A model generated the notes under the pieces. That model ran no database searches. It was not told the origin of the DNA and worked only from the letters and a program-made list of their open reading frames with translations. The position numbers were made by a program, and so were the translations under genes. A stretch of DNA of 48,559 nucleotides from Ignavibacteriota bacterium (GTDB lineage: Bacteria > Bacteroidota > Ignavibacteria > Ignavibacteriales > Melioribacteraceae): positions 1 through 48,559 of the forward strand of contig JABFGH010000033.1 in the NCBI GenBank assembly GCA_013112585.1. The letters run 5' to 3'. Positions 26,465-34,352 of the stretch are shown here, in pieces. Position 1 is the first letter of the stretch; the number at the start of each line of letters is the position of its first letter.

Positions 26465-28537
26465 ATGAAAAATTTTGATAAAATAAAATACAGATTGATC
26501 TTAGTAATTTTGTTATTGCTCGTGTTTTCTGTTTCATCAAGCGGAAGTGAATTAGTTAATAAAGAAATTAATTACAGAAGTTTTGAAAACCTAACTAAAA
26601 CAGCTGCTTCAGAATTTCTATCTGAAGTAATTGAAATTCCAATTGAGAACCCTGACCCATTTATTGCAATTGGATTAAATGCTGTACAAGTAAATAAAGA
26701 TCAACCAAATATCATTTATGTTCGAGCATCGGAAGATAAAGTAAAGTGGAGTGATTGGCAGATAATCGAAGATGATAATCATGGAGATCAAGATGATGCA
26801 AAATTTGTCGGGTCACTCTCCTTCTTCAAAAAGGAGAATAAATTTGTGCAATTTAAATCTGAAACTTTCTCGAACCTGAAAGACTTAAAAATTAGCTTCA
26901 TCAGCCCGGGAAATATTCCCGAAAACCAAATAGAAGAGAACACAGTAAGATCACCAATTCTAAAAACCTCAAATAATATTGAACGACCTGAGTATGTAAA
27001 TAGACAGGGATGGGGATGTCCGCAGCCTGAAAATGTTAGCTCCCGCACTTTAACAAATGTTACTCATCTTATAATTCATCATAGTGCAGGTAATACTGTA
27101 TCGAGCAACTATGCAGCTGTTGTGCTCTCATATTGGAGCTATCATGTTAATTCAAACGGATGGGCGGATATTGGGTATAATTGGTTAGTTGACCCAAATG
27201 GTGTTTTGTATAAGGGCAGGGCTTGGAAATCCGCTGCACAAGAAAATGTTCTGGGTGCTCATAACTCCGGGTCAAACAGTAACACTGCCGGTATTTGCTT
27301 AATTGGACATTATGTTTCTAATATTCCCAGCACAAACGGTTTAGATATGGTTGCGGGAATTTCAGCATTCTTGTGCGATAAATATGATATTGATCCATTA
27401 GGTGAGAGCTATCATTCTGCAATAGGCAGAATAAACGATAATATTGATGGTCATCGTCAAAGCGGCGGTGGAACTGCATGCCCGGGAACGCAGCTTATCA
27501 ACAGACTGCAGACAATCAGAGATTTAACTTCATCAAAAATATTAGACATAACAGCCGCTCCGGAATTAGTTTCAACTTACCCGGATGCCTCGGTTGATAG
27601 TGCCTATCTCTCGAAAAGAATATCTATTGAATTCACTCATCCAATGAATCAAACTTCGGTTGAAAATTCATTTTCTATTACGCCAAGTCAACCCGGTACG
27701 TTCTATTGGAATACTGATGGAGATATAATTTATTTTGAACCTGACTCGCAATTCGCTCCGATGACAAATTATACTGTTACAATCTCTCAATCTGCGATGA
27801 GCTTTTGGGATGTTCCGCTTGCTGATAACATTGAGTTTAACTTCGTCACAAAAGCGCGGGATAATCTTTCACTCATCTCAAGCTATCCGCAAGATGGAGA
27901 CAACAATATTCCTCTTGACGTAACAATAGAATTACAATTTGATGGATATTTAGATGCCACCACATTAAATGGAAACATTCTTTTTCTTGATGCTGATTCT
28001 AATGAACTTACACTTTCTGTTGATCCAACCGGTTATCCAAATGGAATTACAAAATTTAACTCCACAGATCCGTTAATGGAAAATCAAACTTACTCGGTTC
28101 ACTTAAAAGAAGGTATTGCTACAATTGATAATTATACTTACGGGCTGAATAAAACAATTTCATTCACAACGGAATCTACTACATCAGTAAATGAAATTAA
28201 TATTCCCGAGGATTATCGTTTGCTTAATGCTTATCCAAATCCTTTTAATCCAACCACAACAATAAGATTTACAATCCCGGTTTTTACACACTCCTCAATC
28301 CCCTCTCGAGAGGGGAAGGAGCGTAGCGACAGGGGTGTGTTGGTAACTCTTAAAGTGTACGACATCCTGGGCAATGAAATTACGACGCTTGTAAACGAAC
28401 CAAAATCACCAGGCACATACGAAGTTGAGTTTAATAGTCTTTCCGGTGAAGTCGGGAACCTGTCAAGCGGTATTTACATTTACCGATTAAGTGCTTCGGA
28501 ATTTACAGCGAGTAAAAAATTAATTTTGATGAAATAA
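26465..28537 (+). CDS. PGRP/Amidase_2 N-acetylmuramoyl-L-alanine amidase, T9SS-exported
   Basis: 690 residues from ATG 26465 (residues encoded upstream are not part of the signal peptide). Signal peptide to ~27. The amidase domain lies at ~178-355 with RQGWG, LIIHHSAG (zinc His205), DGHRQ (His330) and TACPG (Cys339). Two Big_5-type Ig-like domains follow (~365-470 and ~472-575), recognisable by ISIEFTHPMN and NIPLDVTIELQF. The T9SS sorting domain (PNPFNPTTTIRF ... KKLILMK) carries the same palindromic insert as the gene at 22545. It probably cuts peptidoglycan stem peptides outside the cell, in remodelling or in attack on other bacteria. Confidence 0.9.
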   Translation: MKNFDKIKYRLILVILLLLVFSVSSSGSELVNKEINYRSFENLTKTAASEFLSEVIEIPIENPDPFIAIGLNAVQVNKDQPNIIYVRASEDKVKWSDWQIIEDDNHGDQDDAKFVGSLSFFKKENKFVQFKSETFSNLKDLKISFISPGNIPENQIEENTVRSPILKTSNNIERPEYVNRQGWGCPQPENVSSRTLTNVTHLIIHHSAGNTVSSNYAAVVLSYWSYHVNSNGWADIGYNWLVDPNGVLYKGRAWKSAAQENVLGAHNSGSNSNTAGICLIGHYVSNIPSTNGLDMVAGISAFLCDKYDIDPLGESYHSAIGRINDNIDGHRQSGGGTACPGTQLINRLQTIRDLTSSKILDITAAPELVSTYPDASVDSAYLSKRISIEFTHPMNQTSVENSFSITPSQPGTFYWNTDGDIIYFEPDSQFAPMTNYTVTISQSAMSFWDVPLADNIEFNFVTKARDNLSLISSYPQDGDNNIPLDVTIELQFDGYLDATTLNGNILFLDADSNELTLSVDPTGYPNGITKFNSTDPLMENQTYSVHLKEGIATIDNYTYGLNKTISFTTESTTSVNEINIPEDYRLLNAYPNPFNPTTTIRFTIPVFTHSSIPSREGKERSDRGVLVTLKVYDILGNEITTLVNEPKSPGTYEVEFNSLSGEVGNLSSGIYIYRLSASEFTASKKLILMK
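28286..28340. repeat. In-frame palindromic element, copy 2
   Basis: Arms ACACACTCCT / AGGGGTGTGT (one mismatch), inner palindrome CCCCTCTCGAGAGGGG at 28300-28315. It differs from the copy at 23778-23832 at two positions and sits at the same point of the sorting domain. The frame is kept. Confidence 0.9.
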
Positions 28538-28550
28538 AATTCAGAAATCA

Positions 28551-28736
28551 GAATTCATAACTCTTAAGATTTATGCTATTCTTGGAAATGAAATTGCAAC
28601 ACCTGTGAACGAACAAAAATCACCGGGTATCTATTCGGTTGAGTTCAATAGTAAAATTCTTAAAAGTGGAATTTATTTTGATAAATTAAGTGTTGGTGAG
28701 TTTACTGAAGCTAAAAAGATGGTTTTACTTCGGTAA
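28551..28736 (+). pseudogene. Orphan remnant of a T9SS sorting domain
   Basis: Reads EFITLKIYAILGNEIATPVNE, then SPGIYSVEFN, LKSGIYFDKLSVGEF and KKMVLLR, then stop TAA. This is the C-terminal two thirds of a sorting domain with no start codon and no NPFNP segment, beginning just 13 bases after the stop of the amidase gene, which has its own complete sorting domain. It is either the displaced original tail of the amidase gene or a leftover of a lost neighbour. Confidence 0.8.
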
Positions 28737-28819
28737 AAAATACAACAGGTTTTTAAACGCTAAAAAACCTGTATGTTTTGAACCTATAATCAATTAATTC
28801 AGAAGAATGAGTCAATAAA

Positions 28820-29389
28820 ATGAATATCAAGCTAGTATTATTATTTCTAATTTTATATTTGAGAGTCCAAGTTAATGGACAACATAGTGACGCTTTAAGA
28901 TACTGGTTTCCTGCGAACTATTTTTCAGGTGAAAATGCAATCGTTAGTCAAAGTGTTAAATTTCATGAGGATTATAGTGTTAATCTCTATAAAAATTTCA
29001 CTTGTGATTCTATAGTTGGTAACGCTCAAATTGTGAAGGACAGCCTTTATCTCGCGAAAAATTCATTTATTGAGATAATCCCAGGTAAAGTAGTAATAAA
29101 AAGAGATACAGTTTTAATTTGCTGGACGCCTGATGAAAAGAATGAACGTTCTCTGGAAATAAGCCGAGGCGATACAATTAACTATTTTATGTATTTTGGT
29201 GAAGGGATTTATTTTGTTGGAATTGAGGATTGTGGCGCAGAACTGAGAAATCCTTATTCAAAAACTATGAATATTCTTTCAGATCACACGAAGCTTACAC
29301 ATTCACTTTATCTCGAAAAATTAAAAGGCTGGATAAAACTCGAAGAGTATAAGGCTGAGATACAAACAAAATGGGCGAAGTATTATTAA
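28820..29389 (+). CDS. Secreted protein of unknown function
   Basis: 189 residues with signal peptide MNIKLVLLFLILYLRVQVNGQ. The mature part has two Cys (FTCDS, EDCGAE) that could pair and a lysine-rich C-terminal helix (LKGWIKLEEYKAEIQTKWAKYY). No family recognised. It follows the sorting-domain remnant by 83 bases, with only weak ribosome-binding signals. Confidence 0.6.
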   Translation: MNIKLVLLFLILYLRVQVNGQHSDALRYWFPANYFSGENAIVSQSVKFHEDYSVNLYKNFTCDSIVGNAQIVKDSLYLAKNSFIEIIPGKVVIKRDTVLICWTPDEKNERSLEISRGDTINYFMYFGEGIYFVGIEDCGAELRNPYSKTMNILSDHTKLTHSLYLEKLKGWIKLEEYKAEIQTKWAKYY

Positions 29390-29439
29390 AAAGAGCCTTT
29401 AAATAATTAGAATTTATTTTCATGTAACTTGGAAATATA

Positions 29440-30039
29440 TTATTTCAACTTCACCCCAAACGCAATTGAGTATTCATATTCATGGATTTTATAGAAGCCG
29501 ATTTTCTCATAAAACTTAATTGCACCCGGATTTGCTTTTCCAACTTCAAGATGGAGGGCGGGTACATTTAATTCCTTTAACCTGCTGATAAAAACTTCCA
29601 TAATTTTTCTGCCTATTCCCTGCCCTTGTGTTTCCGGCAGTAAGTCGATATGAAGATGTGCCGGATAATCTTTCAATTCAGGTTTAACAATATGCCCGGC
29701 ATGTATGCGCTTAATAATTTTTTCATCCATCGAATCAACACCTTCTTCACTCAAGGGATAACGCTTTCGCAAAACCGGGAACCATTCTTTCTCGCATTGC
29801 TCATAAAATTTTTGCGAGTCTTTTGTGCCGATCATATAACCGCAGGGTTTGCCGTTATTAGTTGCAACAAAGCAAACATCCGGTTCTAAAACGGCATAGG
29901 GAGCAGCGTAAAAATGTCCAAGTAATTCCGGGTCTTCATAAATATCTGTCGCATCTTTGCCGCTGTTTCCTGTTAGCAAACAAATTTTATATAGCGAGAA
30001 TAAATCGCTTGGATGATATGGGCGTATTTCAAATTTCAT
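29440..30039 (-). CDS. GNAT acetyltransferase, OGA-HAT-like
   Basis: 199 residues. GNAT motif A is clear: [21 protein letters not shown], with the acetyl-CoA loop QGQGIG; motif B is [22 protein letters not shown]. The [12 protein letters not shown] stretch resembles the acetyltransferase-like domain of O-GlcNAcase proteins. It is the last gene of a probable four-gene operon for cell-wall breakdown (29 bases after the NlpC/P60 gene), so an amino-sugar or peptide substrate is plausible but unproven. Confidence 0.85.
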   Translation of the reverse strand: MKFEIRPYHPSDLFSLYKICLLTGNSGKDATDIYEDPELLGHFYAAPYAVLEPDVCFVATNNGKPCGYMIGTKDSQKFYEQCEKEWFPVLRKRYPLSEEGVDSMDEKIIKRIHAGHIVKPELKDYPAHLHIDLLPETQGQGIGRKIMEVFISRLKELNVPALHLEVGKANPGAIKFYEKIGFYKIHEYEYSIAFGVKLK

Positions 30040-30068
30040 TTTATGGTCTCAATTAATTCTGCTGCTAA

Positions 30069-30980
30069 TTAATTACGATCAGGTAAACTGCGTCTAATAT
30101 AGACTGGTCTTCGCGCTGCAAAAATGGCTAAAGCATTTTTTGCGTCCGCAGGTTTGTAGCCGTTATTCGGCAAAACTCTCCCGCCTGACTCTAAATAATA
30201 AAGTTCGTTATTAATTTTAACTATCATCCCAACATGTCCGGATCGACCTACAAGATCACCAGGCTGCAGCATTTTCATTTGTTCATCACTTGGAAACGTA
30301 CCAGCCTCAATGGTTGTAACCAATCTGCCAAGTCTAAAAATATCATAAGTATCTATACGATAATGATTGCTTGTTTTATTTCTGCCGCCGCCATCTTCAA
30401 GTCCGGTTTTCAAACTAAACTCTTTAAATCCTTTGGAAGAGAAAACCGAACTCTCTGCAAGTGAATCGAGTATTCCGTAATGAACCGCAAGTTCATACGG
30501 CATGTTTACAAAGCCGGAACAATCCAATCCGTAAAGTTTATTGTAACTCGACCCTCTTTTTTGCGGATGATCAAGATCAAAAATATCGCCGCCCCATCTA
30601 TAAAAACCCTTGCCGAAATAATTTTGATATACTTGATGGCTGAAAATTGCAAGATTATTTATTGCTTCTGTTGGACTCTGCTTTTTTAATTCTTCCACGT
30701 ACTTTTTAAGTATCAGATCCACCACCAGGGTGAAAAATTTTTTGTTGTTTGTAGCAAAGCCGCTTAGTGTATCACCATTATCGGTTACCACTGTTTTACT
30801 TATACCTTCAGCATCCAAATTAAAAATTTGTTTATCATTTTCAGTAGGAGTCGGCGCTTTAATAAATGGCTCAAATTCCTTGTATGAAATTGTTTGTACA
30901 TCATACTTTTCGCAGGCGAATAATAAAAGCAGTAATGCAATTGATACAAAGCACCTAACACATTTATTTATCTTATTCAT
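30069..30980 (-). CDS. NlpC/P60-type cysteine peptidase lipoprotein
   Basis: 303 residues from ATG 30980, which has GGAG at good spacing. Lipobox LLFAC (Cys23). A helical N-terminal region leads to the peptidase core: catalytic Cys154 in YGLDCSGFVN and His249 in GRSGHVGMIV, then a YYLESGG strand. It is expected to cut peptidoglycan stem peptides from the membrane surface. It starts 18 bases after the GHL10-amidase gene and belongs to the same operon. The N-terminal ~130 residues have no recognised domain. Confidence 0.85.
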   Translation of the reverse strand: MNKINKCVRCFVSIALLLLLFACEKYDVQTISYKEFEPFIKAPTPTENDKQIFNLDAEGISKTVVTDNGDTLSGFATNNKKFFTLVVDLILKKYVEELKKQSPTEAINNLAIFSHQVYQNYFGKGFYRWGGDIFDLDHPQKRGSSYNKLYGLDCSGFVNMPYELAVHYGILDSLAESSVFSSKGFKEFSLKTGLEDGGGRNKTSNHYRIDTYDIFRLGRLVTTIEAGTFPSDEQMKMLQPGDLVGRSGHVGMIVKINNELYYLESGGRVLPNNGYKPADAKNALAIFAARRPVYIRRSLPDRN

Positions 30981-30998
30981 TAATTTCTCCAAAAATTT

Positions 30999-33900
30999 TT
31001 ATTCCGAACTCATATAATTTACATATTCTACAATACCTTCATAAATTTTTTCAGCCATTTCCTGCCTAAAATTTTCGTCGGCTAATTTTTCTTCATCTTC
31101 CGCATTCGACATGAACGCCTGTTCAACAAGTATGGCGGGCATTTCCGTCATTCGTGTTACTGTATAATTGAATGAGCCTACAAGACCAAATTCATCTATA
31201 TCCATTTCCAAAACATTGTTATGTATCATCTCTGCCAGCGGTGCCCAAAAGGGATTGTGATAATAGTGGCTTGTTCCCGATACACCAAGATAACCGCCGC
31301 GTGACCCGCCGGAATTTGCATGAATGCTGATATGAATATCTGCACCGGAATATCGAGATGTATCACGTTTGGTACTTAAGTACATTGGTCTGTCCGTATC
31401 CCTAACTTGCAGAACTTCCGCACCCATTTTTTTACACAGCTCGCCAAGCTTTAGTGAGAGATCGAGATTTATATCTTTCTCTAAAATTCCCGATAGCCCA
31501 ACCGCACCGACATTTGCTCCGCCATGCCCTGCTTCAATTGCAATCTTTAATCCTTTCAATGGGCTGGCTGCAGTTGAATCAAGTTCAGGTGGATACTTTA
31601 TTCTAAAGATCAAACTCTTACCGGATTGGGTTATATCGTATCCCCAAATTTTTGAAGTGTTCAAATTGACGATAATTTGGTAAGTCTCCGGCGTTGTTTG
31701 CTGCCAGGTAACTTTATCAATTATTTTTCTTCCCGACTTATGCGTAAGCCAGGTACTGCTCGTTTCAACTCCGTAAAGATTTATCAAAATCCTTTTCTGA
31801 TCCGGTTCAGGTATAATTGAATAAGGAACGTTTTCATAATATGGGATTCTTAAAACATCACCGCTGTCAGTCGGAGTGCAGTATAATGAACTAATGTAAT
31901 ACCTTGGTCTCAGCGTTCCTGGCGGCAGTTCTTCAACATAATAATCTTCAATGTAAGCATCATCAACCTTACTTAATTTAACGCGGTAGTTATCGCCAAC
32001 TTTGCCGCTTGTTTGCAGAATAATTCCCGGAGGATATTCTGCACGCATTGGTCCGCCCAGCCTTATCTCCCCTAACGTATAAGTAAGCCTTGAATTATTT
32101 TTAACTGTTTTAATGAGTGGGAATTCATCAATATTTTTGACTGTGATCGTGTTGTTCGTCAGTAATTCTAATTCATCATCTTTAACAGAGCCTTCAGTCG
32201 TTTGCAAAATTAATTTAAGTTGATGCTCAATACCTTTTTCCAATTTTCTTAAAGGAATTTCAACAGCATAGAAACTGAAATCATCGCGGTCTTCGCGTGC
32301 ACAATTAAATATTAAATCGGTATCAACAATTTCAACTCTTCCTTCCTGTCCTATTGATCCCATAAATTGAACGCGGATAATGTCATCATCAAGCAGTGTT
32401 AAATCTTTGTTCGGCTGAACTGATCTTTCATTTATCCATAAAGGGAATACCGGTCTGGTTTTGTCTTCTTTTATATAATTAAATTCCTGAACATACATTG
32501 CTGTTGAAGAATCTTCTCTTTCAATTCTTGCTTCAACTCTATTAAGTCCTTCCTTAAATTCAACATCATCGAAGAAGATTCCCGTTTTATAAACTTTTAC
32601 GGGATTATCATTTATCCATGCTTTGGCAGGGTATTCTGTTTTTGCGAGAAATGGATAACTTGAACGATTCGTTTCTCCTCTCGGAGTTTTTCTAAATTCG
32701 ACCCAGGGCAATTTGCGGCTTACAGTTCCATTAGATTTTACAATGTCCCAGCGAAGTGTGTTTTTTGGTGCTCCCTCAACATGAATTACATAATTATAAG
32801 GATTTTCCCAATCACTGGTAATAATAGAAGTTTCTACCCTATCTATTTTAATAATCAAAGTATCAGGCAATTCAGAAAGAATAGTTCCAATTTTTCCTTG
32901 TGAATCTGTAATTTCAAACTTACTTGAATTCACCAACTCAACCTTTACTCCGCTAATATCTTCAGGGCTAATATATTTTGTCCATTCTTTAAGAGGAGAA
33001 CTTGAACTAAGAACATTGGTCAGGGTTGAGTCTAAAATAAGTATACCTCCAAGACTTTTCACTTTAACTAATATGTTAAATAAATCAAGTTCCATTGCTC
33101 GCTCAGGTTGTGTTCTTTTTAAACTAATTGGTAACTTGACTTTGTTTGGATAAGCATAATTGTTTATAATATTCAACTTTTCATTGTTCTCTGGCCCAAT
33201 GGAAAATAAAACAGTTCCGAGTCCGCCATTCCGCCGAACAAAATTTATCTGGTTTATTGTTTCACCGTTTTCCACCCAGTCATTATGAATTTGAAGTCCC
33301 GGAAAAATATTTTTGTAATTCGAAGTCCGTTTTTTAAAATCGTGCCATAGCTCATCAAAGTTTGGAACCGGGTCTTCCATATCCCAATATATCATCGGCA
33401 CAATGAAATCCATTATGCCTTTGTCCAGCCAATCAATTGCATCCTGGTAATAATCTGAATAACCGGAACTAAATTGGTTGTACCCTTCAATACCATCATT
33501 CTTATAAATACCCCAAGTCGCAGCTGAATTTACCAAGTAAGGTTTTACCATCATTGCTTCAACTACAATATCTTCAATAAAATCAGTTAATAAAAATCTC
33601 GCATTTTCATCTGGACGTAATCTCTTATGCATTCTCAATCCACCATACATGCTGAAATTATCTAAAATATAATTTTGTCCGGGATAACGAATTCTATCGA
33701 AATGCAATCCATCGATATCATAGTTTTCAACAAAATGTTTTATTACACTTTTTAAGTATGTTTTAACCTCAGGGTTTCCAGGATTTAAGTAATAATATTC
33801 ATTCCGCTCCATTGGCTTGTTCAGTTCACTAAAACAAAGCCAACTGCTATCGGGATTTACATTTGGTCCATGCTTGTAATAAATATGACTAGTATCAGCA

Positions 33901-34319
33901 GGCGGTTCATCTTCATTCCACATAGTTAAAAGATTGATGTATGCATAAAACTGCAAACCGTTTTTATGTGCTTCGTCAACAGCTAACTTTACAGGATCAA
34001 AACCGGGGCTTTTAAATCCAAATAATTTCGACCAGGGTTCAATCGGTGATGGATAAAGAGTTTCAGCTTGCCCGCGAACTTGAAAAAACACAGCATTAAA
34101 ATTTGCATCAGCCAGCTTTTTCATTGTACTGATTATGTTCTGCTTCATTATCTCGGCATCAGCATCAACCCATGAAAATCTTGTAACCCAAGCACCACGC
34201 AATTCATTTGGGATTGATGCTATTGGTTTGTCGGGCAGTCCATCATATCTTGTAGTTGGTTGAATGCTGCAGCCGGCAAGTATTAATGCCAATAAGTAAA
34301 CCAGCGATATATTTTTCAA
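30999..34319 (-). CDS. GHL10 glycoside hydrolase fused to Amidase_3 (MurNAc-L-Ala amidase)
   Basis: 1106 residues. The start is TTG at 34317-34319 with AGAAGGA upstream; there is no early ATG. Lipobox LAGC (Cys16). The GHL10 (DUF187) domain at ~38-380 has ELRGAWVTRFSW, NAVFFQVR, GLQFYAYINL and DGLHFDRIRYPG, followed by beta modules. An AMIN-like beta region lies at ~780-915. Amidase_3 covers ~921-1106 with zinc ligands His931 (EAGHGG), Glu947 and His1000 (SIHANSG) and catalytic Glu1066 (ILVEQAF). One lipoprotein may thus cut both glycan and peptide bonds of peptidoglycan. It lies 33 bases after the GHL10-NamZ gene. Confidence 0.9.
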   Translation of the reverse strand: MKNISLVYLLALILAGCSIQPTTRYDGLPDKPIASIPNELRGAWVTRFSWVDADAEIMKQNIISTMKKLADANFNAVFFQVRGQAETLYPSPIEPWSKLFGFKSPGFDPVKLAVDEAHKNGLQFYAYINLLTMWNEDEPPADTSHIYYKHGPNVNPDSSWLCFSELNKPMERNEYYYLNPGNPEVKTYLKSVIKHFVENYDIDGLHFDRIRYPGQNYILDNFSMYGGLRMHKRLRPDENARFLLTDFIEDIVVEAMMVKPYLVNSAATWGIYKNDGIEGYNQFSSGYSDYYQDAIDWLDKGIMDFIVPMIYWDMEDPVPNFDELWHDFKKRTSNYKNIFPGLQIHNDWVENGETINQINFVRRNGGLGTVLFSIGPENNEKLNIINNYAYPNKVKLPISLKRTQPERAMELDLFNILVKVKSLGGILILDSTLTNVLSSSSPLKEWTKYISPEDISGVKVELVNSSKFEITDSQGKIGTILSELPDTLIIKIDRVETSIITSDWENPYNYVIHVEGAPKNTLRWDIVKSNGTVSRKLPWVEFRKTPRGETNRSSYPFLAKTEYPAKAWINDNPVKVYKTGIFFDDVEFKEGLNRVEARIEREDSSTAMYVQEFNYIKEDKTRPVFPLWINERSVQPNKDLTLLDDDIIRVQFMGSIGQEGRVEIVDTDLIFNCAREDRDDFSFYAVEIPLRKLEKGIEHQLKLILQTTEGSVKDDELELLTNNTITVKNIDEFPLIKTVKNNSRLTYTLGEIRLGGPMRAEYPPGIILQTSGKVGDNYRVKLSKVDDAYIEDYYVEELPPGTLRPRYYISSLYCTPTDSGDVLRIPYYENVPYSIIPEPDQKRILINLYGVETSSTWLTHKSGRKIIDKVTWQQTTPETYQIIVNLNTSKIWGYDITQSGKSLIFRIKYPPELDSTAASPLKGLKIAIEAGHGGANVGAVGLSGILEKDINLDLSLKLGELCKKMGAEVLQVRDTDRPMYLSTKRDTSRYSGADIHISIHANSGGSRGGYLGVSGTSHYYHNPFWAPLAEMIHNNVLEMDIDEFGLVGSFNYTVTRMTEMPAILVEQAFMSNAEDEEKLADENFRQEMAEKIYEGIVEYVNYMSSE

Positions 34320-34352
34320 AATTTCCTTCTGCTTAATTTTTTTTCAAAAACA

